64,000 bases of DNA from Saccharospirillum mangrovi (GCF_003367315.1 NZ_CP031415.1:432001-496000), one strand, 5' to 3'. Numbered from the stretch's first letter, positions 56,201 through 64,000 are shown. Notes: generated from the letters alone by a model not told the origin. Translations and numbers: made by a program.

Positions 56201-56914
56201 ATGCATGATCCACTGGCCGTTGGGGTCGGCCAGGTAGAGCCGGTTGTCGCCTTGCAACCGCTCCATTTGTGCAAAGAGTTTGTTCAGCTCCAGGTTGAAA
56301 ATCAGATAGCCCAGATCGACACCGTTAACGACCGGCAGGCGCAGGCTGTAGCGCATGGTCGGGCGCAGCGGCATTTCCACTTCGCCAAATTCCACGTTCA
56401 GATCGGCTGGGGTAATGCCAATCTGATTCGGCTGCAAACTCATCGCTTGTATGTGATACGGGCGGTCCGCTTTGTTTTGCAAAGCCTCTTTGGGCAAGTT
56501 GGTGATGGCGCCGCTGTTGCGATCGACATCAATGCGCAAGGCTTCATCGCCGTTCGGCAAAATCCAGCGCAGCTGCATGTAATCCTGGTTGCGCAGCGCC
56601 ACGCCACTGAGGCTGGCGGCGAGTGCGCGGTTGCGTTCAACCGGGTCGGAACCGGACATGGATTGCAGCAGGAAGGGGTTGGCGACGGTGCCGGTCAGGT
56701 GCTGGACGGGTCGGTTTAGGGCGGTGTTCAGCAGTGCCCGGCTTTCGGCCAGGGCGCGGATTTGTTGTTCGTCGAAAACGGCGCGTTGTTGTTCGTAGGG
56801 TTCGTGCCCGATGCCGTATCCCATCAAACCAAACAGCAGCGTCATGGGAATTAAGACCAATACCATCAACCGTTTGGCGTCTTTATCGAGCGCCGCCTGC
56901 AACGTCCCACTCAT
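53201..56914 (-). CDS. Hybrid sensor histidine kinase with two receivers and an HPt domain
   Basis: 1237 residues from ATG 56914, chosen because AAAGGAGG lies nine bases upstream (it would touch the ATG at 56923). TM1 at about 15-37, a periplasmic Cache-like sensor, TM2 at about 330-350, then PAS (YANATFERWFQLSPNELIGR), HisKA with His524 in SHEIRTPMN, an ATPase domain (LNQVLNNLVGNALKFT; FGGTGLGLSICRTLV), receiver 1 with Asp806 (ILIDWQL), receiver 2 with Asp952 (ILMDLHMPEMDG), and HPt with His1106 (LHTLKGTAGSLG). A full phosphorelay in one protein. Its partners are the two overlapping downstream regulators. Confidence 0.95.
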   Translation of the reverse strand: MSGTLQAALDKDAKRLMVLVLIPMTLLFGLMGYGIGHEPYEQQRAVFDEQQIRALAESRALLNTALNRPVQHLTGTVANPFLLQSMSGSDPVERNRALAASLSGVALRNQDYMQLRWILPNGDEALRIDVDRNSGAITNLPKEALQNKADRPYHIQAMSLQPNQIGITPADLNVEFGEVEMPLRPTMRYSLRLPVVNGVDLGYLIFNLELNKLFAQMERLQGDNRLYLADPNGQWIMHENDDWTWGQLLNRDTNLAHTNPDLWALLNDSDTSEQHVELPSGRWRWSQLTVGADQEVVAASTGIWLLDVVPKATLDAAVSDIQGESLPYLAALALALLVLAGVLYQTQKRATELRRAHRDIATELDANLTFQQTLNNVLPALVIYWNRQMVCEYANATFERWFQLSPNELIGRAFKDSLSEEDYPELREKLQRAMDGETLTFERTINNEGVTQHFLTTYVPHQKVDPDDPSRSYVLGVISISTDLTDLIQARKGVEDLNQALAERTRQAETTAEAKSHFLANMSHEIRTPMNAIIGLLDIIRDTNLDAQQHDYINNARASAKSLLHVLNDILDLSKLEAGKLSINLESFDVERLFNNTVNLFDSAFYKKHVELLVWVDPRIPTRLKGDPHRLNQVLNNLVGNALKFTRQGEVIMAVTLVSKNDYSAHLLYSVKDTGIGIPTDKQQSIFEYFNQADNDTTREFGGTGLGLSICRTLVQLMDGSIGVRSTEGAGSEFYFELNHEIVEDSPHNAPRLNNVLVVDNSQAARKLTQAYLDSWNIGVDTAISLDEGLAAINDPDKHYDAILIDWQLGDESGLDLLNAVQAKPDTSPLTVMLTNQDPYDLLNELKARDITDVPLLKKPFTSSSLYDVLVRLNHKASDAEHGDTVGQQQQMREQAKNLSTKRILMVEDNALNQEIAKTLLSNLGVPLEVCDSGEDALQLIRNNDYDAILMDLHMPEMDGFETTRRIREIHGTDLPIIALSAAVMEDDIAQAKGAGMDDHVAKPIDLAQLVDTLYRWLPVSESADGTINGKSAGHARAKREASTDLHGLFVRMGEDTQEVMRRFQDQEATVRHLLIVFVRNYQNFNRQLDEAAQTDNKDELKRMLHTLKGTAGSLGLSKLSAAALDAESQAKVQWPVSLDAVQQHMSRVIDALKTLNPDDLPETPVSEDDAPAMLAEIHEIISRSRVVPDDMVMRLRGLAKTSPQAELYQFLIDQIDRFDYDNARATIERLKEHSHA

Positions 56915-57148
56915 CGGCGACATCCTCCTTTGGCTCTTGTCGCTACCGCCCTTGAGCACCCTTTCCCAGGGTCAGCAGCATCAGCGTAGTCAAAGGTTTG
57001 CGGATTGCTCGATTTTTACCGAGGGCCAAAAACGGCGCGGCTGTCCCGGAGTTTGAACGCCCCGTTCCGCTGTGGCCGGGGTTAAAACTGATTCAGGTCA
57101 GTGTTCGGGCAACCGGCCTGTTTAGGCTTAAACAGCCAAAGCGGCACC

Positions 57149-57196
57149 CTTCTAAAACAATAACCTTTTTAAAAAACACTCTTTTAAAACAATAAC
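57149..57196 (+). promoter_or_regulatory. Direct repeat pair upstream of ligAB
   Basis: CTTCTAAAACAATAAC (57149-57164) and CTTTTAAAACAATAAC (57181-57196) differ by one base and are 32 bp apart, about three helical turns. They lie 29-76 bases before ligA in an AT-rich stretch. Likely a regulator site or promoter duplication. Nothing else was recognised in 56915-57224. Confidence 0.6.
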
Positions 57197-57224
57197 TGCA
57201 TAAACGCGATAACGGAGAAACGCC

Positions 57225-57596
57225 ATGACGATTCCCCATTCCCCGCCCGGCACTCAGGTATTCGATGGCCCGATGGCAACCCAGGGCTACGCGCTCAACA
57301 AGCTGTGTTACTCGTTCAACGAGGCCGCCGGCCGCGAGGCCTTTCTGGCCGACGAAAGCGGCTATTGCGACCGCTTCGGCCTCAGCGCCGAACAAAAAGC
57401 AGCGTTACTGGGCCGCGATGTGCTGGCACTGCAAGCGCTCGGTGGCTCCATCTATTACCTGGCGAAATTCGCCGGCGTTCTGGGTTTGGGCGTGCAAGAC
57501 GTAGGCGGGTTGCAAACCGGCATGAGCACCGACGAATTCAAAGCCATGCTGGTCGATGGTGGTAACCGACGCTTTGGGGAGTACGACTATGAGTAA
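57225..57596 (+). CDS. ligA: Protocatechuate 4,5-dioxygenase-type alpha subunit
   Basis: 123 residues, all-helical LigA subunit. PPGTQVFDGPMATQGYALNK and LCYSFNEAAGREAFLADESG are the family signature. It caps the active site of the LigB catalytic subunit. GGAG precedes the ATG. It overlaps ligB by eight bases (ATGAGTAA), giving coupled synthesis of the two subunits. No other protocatechuate 4,5-cleavage genes are nearby, so the true substrate (protocatechuate, gallate or a relative) is open. Confidence 0.9.
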   Translation: MTIPHSPPGTQVFDGPMATQGYALNKLCYSFNEAAGREAFLADESGYCDRFGLSAEQKAALLGRDVLALQALGGSIYYLAKFAGVLGLGVQDVGGLQTGMSTDEFKAMLVDGGNRRFGEYDYE

Positions 57597-58428
57597 GATC
57601 ATCGGCGGCATCGCCACCAGTCACATTCCGGCCATCGGCGTTGCCATGGACAAAGGCCTGGAAAACGAACCCTACTGGAAAGATTTTTTCGCGGCCTATC
57701 CGCCGGTGCGCCAGTGGCTTGATGCGCAGCAACCGGACATCGCCATCGTGTTTTACAACGACCACGGCCTGGAGTTTTTCCTCGACCGCAAACCGACCTT
57801 TGCCGTCGGCACCGCCGCCCAATACCTCAACGCCGACGAAGGCTGGGGCATCAAACCGATTCCGCCCATCACCGGCGAAACCGAACTGTCGTGGCACATC
57901 GTCAACAGCCTGGTGGAAGACGGTTTCGACCCGACAGTGTGCCAGGAAATGCGCGTCGATCACGGCTTAACCGTGCCGCTGTCGCTGATGTACCCAGGGC
58001 ACAATTACCAGCACCTGCAAGTAATACCCGTGTGCATCAATTGCGAACGCCACCCCATGCCCAAGCCATCGCGCAGCTTTGCGCTGGGCGAAGCCATTGG
58101 CCGGGCGGTGGAAAGCTGGTCGGGCGATAAAAAAGTGGTGATGTTCGGCACCGGCGGTTTGTCGCATCAGTTGGACGGCGAACGCGCCGGTTACATCAAC
58201 CACGAATTCGACCACTACTGCCTGGACCAACTGGTGCCCAACCCACACGCACTGACGCGCTATTCCAATGGCGATCTGGTGAAAATTGCCGGCTCCCAGG
58301 GTGTGGAACTGGCGATGTGGCTGGCCATGCGTGGCGCGCTGCCCGGCAAACTGACGGAACTGCATCGTTCCTACCACGCGCCGATTTCCAATACCGGCGC
58401 TGGGGTGATGTTGATTCAGAACGATTGA
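57589..58428 (+). CDS. ligB: Protocatechuate 4,5-dioxygenase-type beta (catalytic) subunit
   Basis: 279 residues from ATG 57589. Class III extradiol dioxygenase: N-terminal GGIATSHIPAIGVAMD with the first iron His, IVFYNDHGLEFFLDR with the second, RVDHGLTVPLSLMYPG with the acid-base His, VMFGTGGLSHQLDGE, and a C-terminal Glu in the GSQGVELAMWLAMRG region. It cleaves a dihydroxylated ring next to the hydroxyls using Fe(II). It is followed directly by a terminator, so ligAB form a two-gene unit. Confidence 0.91.
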   Translation: MSKIIGGIATSHIPAIGVAMDKGLENEPYWKDFFAAYPPVRQWLDAQQPDIAIVFYNDHGLEFFLDRKPTFAVGTAAQYLNADEGWGIKPIPPITGETELSWHIVNSLVEDGFDPTVCQEMRVDHGLTVPLSLMYPGHNYQHLQVIPVCINCERHPMPKPSRSFALGEAIGRAVESWSGDKKVVMFGTGGLSHQLDGERAGYINHEFDHYCLDQLVPNPHALTRYSNGDLVKIAGSQGVELAMWLAMRGALPGKLTELHRSYHAPISNTGAGVMLIQND

Positions 58429-58431
58429 CTG

Positions 58432-58463
58432 AAAACCGCCGGCTTGGATGGCCGGCGGTTTTT
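58432..58463. terminator. Terminator of ligAB, probably bidirectional
   Basis: ACCGCCGGC/GCCGGCGGT stem with a seven-base loop, flanked by AAAA and TTTT. It lies between convergent ligB and the FG-GAP lipoprotein gene. Confidence 0.92.
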
Positions 58464-58481
58464 GAGGTGTAGGTCTGAGGG

Positions 58482-60428
58482 TTAGTAGAGGTAGACCGCG
58501 CCGAAGTGGAAAACTGTTTCATCGGATGGATCGACTTCATCCGATTGTTTTCTATTGATTCCAGTGACTGTGCTTGATTCGGCATGCGCACCCACGGCAA
58601 GGGTCTCGCCGTCGCCGCTGATAGCGACGGCTCCGCCGAAATTCATAAACCAGTCGTCGTAAGTGTTGGCTTTCAGGTAGACCGGGCTGAGCCAAGTGTT
58701 ACCGCTGCGGTGGTAGTAATAGGCAGCGCCGGTATCCTCAGCAATTTCTGTGTCGTTGCCGGTGTCGCCTTGCAATCCTGTGGCGGGGCTGTCTTCTTGC
58801 AGTGCTCCTACGACCAAATGCGAACCATCCCGGTTCAAACCGACGGAGGTGCCGAAGTGGTCGCCGACATCAGCGTTGGGAGCTTTCAGATAAGCTTGTT
58901 GTTGCCAAATACTGGTGCGCTCGGTATCGGTACGAGTAAAGATGTAGACGGCGCCAGAACTGTACAACTTGCCGCTTTGCTGGGTGGGTTGTGAATCACC
59001 CTGGCAGATGACACAGGCGTTGCCGCTTTCATTTTGGGCACCCACCGCCAAGGTTTGACCATCGGCGCTCAGGCTGATGGCGTCTCCAAAGGAAAAGAGG
59101 GCTCCTTCTCTGGCGTTACTGGCTTGGAAGCGCTGTTGGAATTGCCAGGGGTTAACGTCCGCATTCGTTCGAATAAATAAATGGACGGCACCATTACTAT
59201 CGGCCTCTCTAGGGGCTCCTACTGCCAACAGGGTACCGTTGGCATCCAGGCTGACGGATCTGCCGAACGCGTCTCTCTGGGCATTGTTGGACTGAACAGT
59301 CTGAACAAATTGCCAAGTAGGATTGGCGCCGACATCTGCACTGTCTTCCAACCGGTAAAGGTTGACCGCGCCGTTGCCGATTCGCTGCTGGGCGACTTCC
59401 GCATCTCCAATTGCCGTTCCTCCTTGATCTGCCCCTACCGCCAGAACTGTTCCATCGGCACTTAGGCTGACGGACACGCCGAAATTCTCGTCCACTTGCA
59501 GCGCTTCGTCTTTGATATAGGCCGTGGCGTGCCAGGGGGAGGCGGTGTCTGTGTCGTTGCGGGTAAAAAGGTAGGCGGCGCCGGAGGCAAAGGAATGGTC
59601 GCGGGTGACGCTGTAACCCAGTTTTGCTGCCATTGGGTTCATTGTAAGGCCCGTTTGGTCGTTCTCTTCGTCTTCCATTCCCACCGCCAACGTTTTTCCA
59701 TCGGCGCTCAGGCTGAGCGAGCTACCAAAGTGGTCACGGACATGCGGCAAAACCGCTTGCAGTTGCTGGTCTTCCAGCCATTGTCCGTTGTCATTTCGGC
59801 GGTAAACAAATACAGCACCAGCATCAGTGATATAAGCCGGCTCTCCCGCGTCATCCAGTTTGATCGTATCCATATATTTAGCTCCCACTGCCAAGGTAGT
59901 GCCATCCTCACTGAGCGCGATGGCGTTGCCGACGATTGTCAGCTGCGCTTCGTTATCTGCAAGCGTGCCGCTTTTCAGTGCAAAGCCTTTGAAGTAACCG
60001 ACGCTGTTCACCAACTGGGCGACGTTGTTCACCGAGACTTGGGTTTCACCCACCAACGGGCATTCGCTTTGGTCCGGCAGGCAAGCCAACAAACGGTAGT
60101 GCGCCCGGGTGCGCTGATAGAGCGGAACGGTGTGGCGGTATTGGGTGAGGTCGGCGGCAATGTTGTTGGCAACCACTTGATAGTCGGATTCGCCATCGGG
60201 GTTTTCTTCCAGCACGTAGTGAGTGGCGTTGGGCACTGGGCTCCAATCAAACACAAACTGCTTGGTTTGTTCGAAGTTTAGATTCAGCACACCCAAGGGG
60301 CCTGATATGGGTTCTGGTGTGGGTTCTGAAGTGGGCGTTGAAGGCGCCGGGTCGCAGGCGGCCAGCAGGACGCTGCTGATCAGCAGCGCCAGGCTCCAGC
60401 TTGGGGGGGTGTTTTTGGTGTAGTCCAT
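58482..60428 (-). CDS. FG-GAP (integrin alpha-like) repeat lipoprotein
   Basis: 648 residues. Lipoprotein signal LALLISSVLLAAC with Cys25, then a Pro/Thr-rich linker. An FN3-like segment spans about 45-140 (FVFDWSPVPNATHYVLEE). Seven repeats of the FG-GAP type follow, each with a phrase such as SLSLSADGKTLAVG or AISLSADGQTLAVGA and an aromatic-rich GAVYLFTR strand. Seven units should form one closed seven-bladed beta-propeller. GGGAG precedes the ATG. A likely surface or outer-membrane binding protein; the partner is unknown. The FN3 part resembles the truncated protein at 1-496. Confidence 0.88.
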   Translation of the reverse strand: MDYTKNTPPSWSLALLISSVLLAACDPAPSTPTSEPTPEPISGPLGVLNLNFEQTKQFVFDWSPVPNATHYVLEENPDGESDYQVVANNIAADLTQYRHTVPLYQRTRAHYRLLACLPDQSECPLVGETQVSVNNVAQLVNSVGYFKGFALKSGTLADNEAQLTIVGNAIALSEDGTTLAVGAKYMDTIKLDDAGEPAYITDAGAVFVYRRNDNGQWLEDQQLQAVLPHVRDHFGSSLSLSADGKTLAVGMEDEENDQTGLTMNPMAAKLGYSVTRDHSFASGAAYLFTRNDTDTASPWHATAYIKDEALQVDENFGVSVSLSADGTVLAVGADQGGTAIGDAEVAQQRIGNGAVNLYRLEDSADVGANPTWQFVQTVQSNNAQRDAFGRSVSLDANGTLLAVGAPREADSNGAVHLFIRTNADVNPWQFQQRFQASNAREGALFSFGDAISLSADGQTLAVGAQNESGNACVICQGDSQPTQQSGKLYSSGAVYIFTRTDTERTSIWQQQAYLKAPNADVGDHFGTSVGLNRDGSHLVVGALQEDSPATGLQGDTGNDTEIAEDTGAAYYYHRSGNTWLSPVYLKANTYDDWFMNFGGAVAISGDGETLAVGAHAESSTVTGINRKQSDEVDPSDETVFHFGAVYLY

Positions 60429-60654
60429 AGTGTTTTTCTCCCTGGAAAATTGAATGCGCTGGGCGAGCGGTTACCGCTGCGCCCAATCACCAGGCGATCA
60501 TCACCTACGACCGTTTGAGTAAGTGTTTTAACAATCGTTATTTTTTCGCGATTTCGAGGGGTTTTTTGCAAATAGTTGGGCGGGGCGGGGTTTGGCGTTG
60601 AAATAGCAGGTCGTTGCGCGCCATTTCATCGGCAATGCGGTGCGCTTTTGAAAC

Positions 60655-60680
60655 ATAAAAAACCCCGCTCAAAGGCGGGG
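60655..60680 (-). terminator. Terminator of wrbA
   Basis: On the minus strand CCCCGC and GCGGGG pair around a six-base loop and are followed by TTTTTTAT. It lies about 70 bases after the wrbA stop. The rest of the 60429-60748 gap shows only an AT-rich patch near 60530 that could be the promoter of the FG-GAP gene. Confidence 0.88.
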
Positions 60681-60748
60681 TCGAGGCGCTGAAGCCTGCG
60701 ACGGAACAGGGGTCATCCGCGTCGCAGGGGGCGTTAAATCGATACCGC

Positions 60749-61351
60749 TCAGGCGGCTTGTTTCTTGGCAATTTCAGCCACGTGCTTGCCTTGGAAACGG
60801 GCGATGTCGAGCTCGTTTTCGCTCGGCATACGGCTGCCGTCACCGCCAGCCAGAGTGGCTGCGCCATAGGGGCTGCCGCCGGTGATGTCGTCCATGTAGG
60901 TCAGGCCCGGGCAGCTGTAAGGCACGCCAACGATAACCATGCCGTGGTGCAACAAGGTGGTGTGGAAGGAGGTGATGGTGGTTTCCTGGCCGCCGTGCTG
61001 GGTGCCGGTGGAGGTGAAGACGGAACCCACTTTGCCGATCAGTTTGCCTTGTGCCCACAGGCCGCCGGTCTGGTCGAGGAAGGTGCGCATCTGGCCGGTC
61101 ATGTTGCCAAAGCGGGTCGGGCTGCCGAAGACGATGGCGTCGTAATCGGCCAGTTCGTCAACGGTGGCGGCCGGGTGATCGAAATCGACCTTGGCGCCGC
61201 TGGCGGCCAGGGCTTCGGCACTCATGGTTTCCGGTACACGCTTGATGGTGACTTCAACGTTGCCCGCGCTCTTGGCGCCTTCAGCAACGGCGTTAGCCAT
61301 GGCTTCCATGTGGCCGTACATGGAGTAATACAGAACTAATACTTTGGTCAT
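60749..61351 (-). CDS. wrbA: NAD(P)H:quinone oxidoreductase, flavodoxin-like
   Basis: 200 residues, the standard WrbA length. FMN phosphate loop [19 protein letters not shown], then [40 protein letters not shown] and [20 protein letters not shown], all typical. It reduces quinones by two electrons and protects against redox cycling. GAGGAAA precedes the ATG. Monocistronic with its own terminator. Confidence 0.96.
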   Translation of the reverse strand: MTKVLVLYYSMYGHMEAMANAVAEGAKSAGNVEVTIKRVPETMSAEALAASGAKVDFDHPAATVDELADYDAIVFGSPTRFGNMTGQMRTFLDQTGGLWAQGKLIGKVGSVFTSTGTQHGGQETTITSFHTTLLHHGMVIVGVPYSCPGLTYMDDITGGSPYGAATLAGGDGSRMPSENELDIARFQGKHVAEIAKKQAA

Positions 61352-61485
61352 TTCAGTTTCCTCGATGAAAGAATTTGAACAGGATGGTTCCTAGACACCA
61401 CCCAGTATGACCGGCGGTTTGGGCGATCAAAGCGAAGGAAATTGATGCCCGGGTTCAAAGAATTTCACCAAGGATGTGGAATGGC

Positions 61486-61737
61486 TCAGCCGCCGCGTGC
61501 CAGTACGGCTTCCACGTAAGAGCAGGTGGCGTGGATGGCGTATTGCTGTGCCCGCGCCCAGCCGAGGCCGGTGTCGACCAGTTGTCGGGCAATGCCCTGA
61601 CCACGGCCGCTGTTGGGTACAAAGGTGGAGGTGAAGGTGATGTCGTTGCCGTCGAGGCGGTACGCCAGGTAGGCGAGTTCGTTGTTCACGGCTAAGACAA
61701 AACGTTGTTCGTCGGGGTGGTGTTCAATGGCGCTCAT
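61486..61737 (-). CDS. Small GNAT-fold N-acetyltransferase (YjdJ/COG2388 type)
   Basis: 83 residues from ATG 61737 with GGAG upstream. AYLAYRLDGNDITFTSTFVP and SGRGQGIARQLVDTGLGWAR (acetyl-CoA loop), then HATCSYVEAVLAR with the conserved Cys. A minimal acetyltransferase of unknown target, paralogous to 5677-5976. Alone on its transcript as far as can be seen. Confidence 0.85.
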   Translation of the reverse strand: MSAIEHHPDEQRFVLAVNNELAYLAYRLDGNDITFTSTFVPNSGRGQGIARQLVDTGLGWARAQQYAIHATCSYVEAVLARGG

Positions 61738-61817
61738 GCACAGTCTCCTATCGCGGTGGATGGGCAACGCAGAGCGCGCATTGTGACGCCCAGGATGGCC
61801 GGGCGTCGAGTGGCAGG

Positions 61818-62369
61818 TTACAGCGTTCGGCCTTGCAGACTTTGTTCGAGCCGTTCGATGTTGCGCTTGCTGCTGTTCGATTGCGGGTACAGCACCAGCA
61901 CGGCTTCAAAGGCGCGGATGGCGGCCTGGGGTTGTTCCAGTTGCGCGAAGATGGCACCCAGGCCCGACAGCGCACCAAAGTGCCGGGGTTCCAGTGCCAG
62001 GGTGTGGTCGATGTCGGCGATCGATTGCTGATAGTTGCCGAGCAGGTAGTGCACGGTGGCGCGTTTGTTCCAGGCTTCGGCGAATTCCGGTTCGGCGGCA
62101 ATCAGTTCGTCGAAATTGCTCAGCGCCGTTTCCAGTTGTCCGGCGTTCATGGCGGCGGTGCCGCGACGCATTAATTGGCCGGCGGCTTCGTTCGGCGCTT
62201 CGCTCCAGGCGCGCCAGATTTGTTGTTCGATCAGCGACGAGCTGAGCGCGTCGGGCGCGTTTTGCAGTCGCTCGAACAGGGGGTCGAGACGGGCGTTGTA
62301 TTGATCGGCGGCCGCGCTGCTGATGAACAGTGCCAGGCAGGCGGCCAACGTCCAGCGATGAATGATCAT
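61818..62369 (-). CDS. Exported TPR-repeat protein
   Basis: 183 residues. Signal peptide IIHRWTLAACLALFISSAAA. Residues 70-170 hold about three tetratricopeptide repeats (GTAAMNAGQLETALSNFDEL, AEAWNKRATVHYLLGNYQQS, FGALSGLGAIFAQLEQPQAA). GGAG precedes the ATG. A periplasmic scaffold-type protein; its partner is unknown. Similar proteins are widespread in proteobacteria without an assigned role. Confidence 0.88.
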   Translation of the reverse strand: MIIHRWTLAACLALFISSAAADQYNARLDPLFERLQNAPDALSSSLIEQQIWRAWSEAPNEAAGQLMRRGTAAMNAGQLETALSNFDELIAAEPEFAEAWNKRATVHYLLGNYQQSIADIDHTLALEPRHFGALSGLGAIFAQLEQPQAAIRAFEAVLVLYPQSNSSKRNIERLEQSLQGRTL

Positions 62370-62446
62370 GATGCACTCCGCTGTGGCCTGACGGTGAGAT
62401 CAGTTTAGACCATCCATACGCAACGAAAGTTGCGCTGGATGTGATG

Positions 62447-62995
62447 TTAAAAATTGGCCGGTGTTGTCGCCGAAATAATCTGACAGGGTTCGTCGTAAGG
62501 GTTGCGGAAGCGGTGCGGGCGGGTGGAGTCGAAATAGTAGCTGTCGCCTTTGCTCAGCTTGTAGACCTCGCTGCCGACGGTCAGCTCGAACGCGCCGCGC
62601 ATCACCAGGCCGGCTTCTTCGCCGTCGTGCACGTAGAGGTCGGCGCCGGTGTCGGCGCCGGGTTCGTAGGTTTCAATCATGAACGCCAGGGCGCGTTTGC
62701 CGAAGGCGCGGCCGACCAGTTTCAGCTGTACGTCGTTGACCGATAAATCGAGCAGATCGTCGGGGCTGTACACCACCGGCTGGGTGGATTCGGTATCGCT
62801 GTCTTCGGCGAAAAACTCTACCAGCGACATGGGGAACCCTTGCAGCACTTTTTTCAGCGAACTGACGCTGGGGCTGACGCTGTTTTTTTCGATCATGGAA
62901 ATGGTGCTGTTGGTGACACCGGCGCGTTTTGCCAGTTCACGTTGCGACAGTCCGTGCTGTTCACGGATCGACTTGAGCCGTTCGCCTACATCCAA
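62447..62995 (-). CDS. PuuR-like XRE-cupin transcriptional regulator
   Basis: 182 residues with a TTG start, supported by GGAGG nine bases upstream. HTH_XRE at residues 5-60 (RLKSIREQHGLSQRELAKRA, STISMIEKNSVSPSVSSLKK) and a C-terminal cupin (HDGEEAGLVMRGAFELTVGS, KGDSYYFDSTRPHRFRNPYD). Size and layout match PuuR, the putrescine-responsive repressor. It is divergent from a PuuB-like oxidase gene, which it probably controls through the 164-base gap. Confidence 0.9.
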   Translation of the reverse strand: MDVGERLKSIREQHGLSQRELAKRAGVTNSTISMIEKNSVSPSVSSLKKVLQGFPMSLVEFFAEDSDTESTQPVVYSPDDLLDLSVNDVQLKLVGRAFGKRALAFMIETYEPGADTGADLYVHDGEEAGLVMRGAFELTVGSEVYKLSKGDSYYFDSTRPHRFRNPYDEPCQIISATTPANF

Positions 62996-63159
62996 GAGTG
63001 CGTCCCTCCGAGGGGTTTCATTATTTTTTACAGCCTATCAAACGCCAAGCGTTGCTTGCTTGCAAGGCTGCTGTCGCGCCGGATTCGGCGGCTTGCAAAG
63101 GGCGCTGGGCTATGTCAAAAATACCAAACATTCGGCCATTATAATTAACAGATATTTTC

Positions 63160-64000
63160 ATGACCACGACGTTGAACCCCCGCACGCACGGCCCGGATCA
63201 TCCGGTCTCCTATTACGCCGCCACCGCCCGCTACGACCAGCGTTACCCCCAACTGACGGAATCGATTCGTGCCGATGTCTGCGTTGTTGGCGGCGGTTTT
63301 GGTGGCGTGAACACGGCGCTGGAATTGGCCGAACGCGGTTACAGCGTGGTGTTGCTGGAAGCGCATCGCATCGGCTGGGGCGCATCCGGTCGCAACGGCG
63401 GCCAGTTGATTCGCGGCATTGGTCATGGCCTGGAGCCGTTTCGCAAAACGCTGGGCGACGCCGGTGTGGCGGCGGTTGAAGCCATGGGCAACGAAGCGGT
63501 GGACATCGTTACCCAGCGCATTGAGCGCTACAACATCGACTGCGATATACGCTGGGGCTTTGCCGATTTAGCCAACCGGCCGCGCCACTGGGCCGAATTG
63601 CAGAGCCATTTCGACGAGCTGCAAAACACCGACATCGGCCATCAATTTGAATTGCTGCCGCCGGAACGGCTCGGCGAAGTGGTCGGTTCAAATCGTTACC
63701 TGGGTGCCTTGGTCGATTCGGGCAGCGGGCATGTGCATCCGCTGAATCTGGTGACCGGCGAAGCGAGAGCGGCGGCCGACCTGGGTGTGCGAATTTTTGA
63801 ACGCAGCGCCGTGCTCGACATCGTGGAAGGCGAGCCGGTGCTGGTGAAAACCGAGGCCGGCCAGGTGGTGGCCGACCGGCTGGTGTTGTGTGGCAATGCC
63901 TACGTGAGCGGCCTGAATAAAACGTTGGCGGGCAAGGTGTTGCCAGCGGGCAGTTACGTGATTGCCACCGAACCGCTGGACGAGGCCACCGCCAGACAAA
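63160..64000 (+). CDS. FAD-dependent amine oxidase, PuuB-like (cut by window end)
   Basis: 280 residues are visible, without a stop. N-terminal part of a DAO-family flavoprotein: the dinucleotide-binding loop DVCVVGGGFGGVNTALELAE, LLEAHRIGWGASGRNGGQLI, and the substrate-domain part LVDSGSGHVHPLNLVTGEAR. This matches gamma-glutamylputrescine oxidase (PuuB) and related glycine/sarcosine-type oxidases. A possible -10 TATAAT lies at 63140-63145, close to the ATG. With the PuuR-like neighbour it points to polyamine breakdown. The rest of the pathway is outside the window. Confidence 0.88.
   Translation, partial: MTTTLNPRTHGPDHPVSYYAATARYDQRYPQLTESIRADVCVVGGGFGGVNTALELAERGYSVVLLEAHRIGWGASGRNGGQLIRGIGHGLEPFRKTLGDAGVAAVEAMGNEAVDIVTQRIERYNIDCDIRWGFADLANRPRHWAELQSHFDELQNTDIGHQFELLPPERLGEVVGSNRYLGALVDSGSGHVHPLNLVTGEARAAADLGVRIFERSAVLDIVEGEPVLVKTEAGQVVADRLVLCGNAYVSGLNKTLAGKVLPAGSYVIATEPLDEATARQ

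Overview
The window looks like the chromosome of a free-living, motile, heterotrophic gammaproteobacterium, possibly a marine Oceanospirillales-type organism; that placement is inference. The grounds are moderately high GC core genes, Gram-negative lipoproteins, TRAP transporters, c-di-GMP enzymes, three chemoreceptors, an Anr/FNR-type site in front of hemN, and a tRNA-Arg(CCG) of gammaproteobacterial type.

Layout. 1-5.5 kb: the start of an anchored FN3-like protein, a BTAD/alpha-beta-hydrolase regulator, a tRNA-Arg(CCG) gene preceded by a broken duplicate of itself, and a large kelch-like lipoprotein. 5.6-8 kb: a small acetyltransferase, a pirin and a LysR regulator. 8-15.3 kb: a two-part set of circularly permuted ATP-grasp, alpha-E, transglutaminase and zinc-peptidase genes, present both as a fusion (minus strand) and as separate genes (plus strand). 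15.4-23.2 kb: an accessory stretch of small enzymes (DHFR-like, two VOC proteins, GNAT, GFA), orphan secreted proteins, about 1.1 kb of apparently non-coding sequence, and an AT-rich three-gene block encoding two membrane proteins and a DUF3800 protein. 23.2-33.5 kb: hemN, then a hexuronate locus (uxuB-like, manD, uxaC, TRAP dctPQM, GntR regulator, divergent kdgK). 33.6-40.7 kb: three chemoreceptors and a periplasmic binding protein. 40.8-50.1 kb: an eight-gene minus-strand catabolic operon (citryl-CoA lyase-like, class III CoA transferase, intradiol dioxygenase, TRAP, nitroreductase, amidohydrolase) with a divergent LysR gene. 50.1-56.9 kb: a hybrid kinase with two response regulators that carry c-di-GMP synthesis and degradation domains. 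57.2-64 kb: ligAB extradiol dioxygenase, a seven-repeat FG-GAP lipoprotein, wrbA, a small acetyltransferase, a TPR protein, and a divergent PuuR-like regulator/PuuB-like oxidase pair cut by the window edge.

How genes work together. The hexuronate genes form an uptake-to-KDPG route: TRAP uptake, UxaC isomerisation, UxuB-type reduction, ManD dehydration, KdgK phosphorylation; no KDPG aldolase is in the window. The 40.8-49.1 kb operon and ligAB are separate aromatic ring-cleavage units of intradiol and extradiol type. The 50-57 kb genes overlap translationally and probably form one phosphorelay that sets c-di-GMP.

The best candidates for undescribed biology are the duplicated amidoligase-type cluster at 8-15 kb, the AT-rich DUF3800/membrane-protein block at 20.8-23 kb, and the operon pairing an intradiol dioxygenase with a citryl-CoA lyase-like enzyme. 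Smaller oddities are the tRNA duplication and a five-copy 17-bp repeat that supplies stop codons to two convergent genes.
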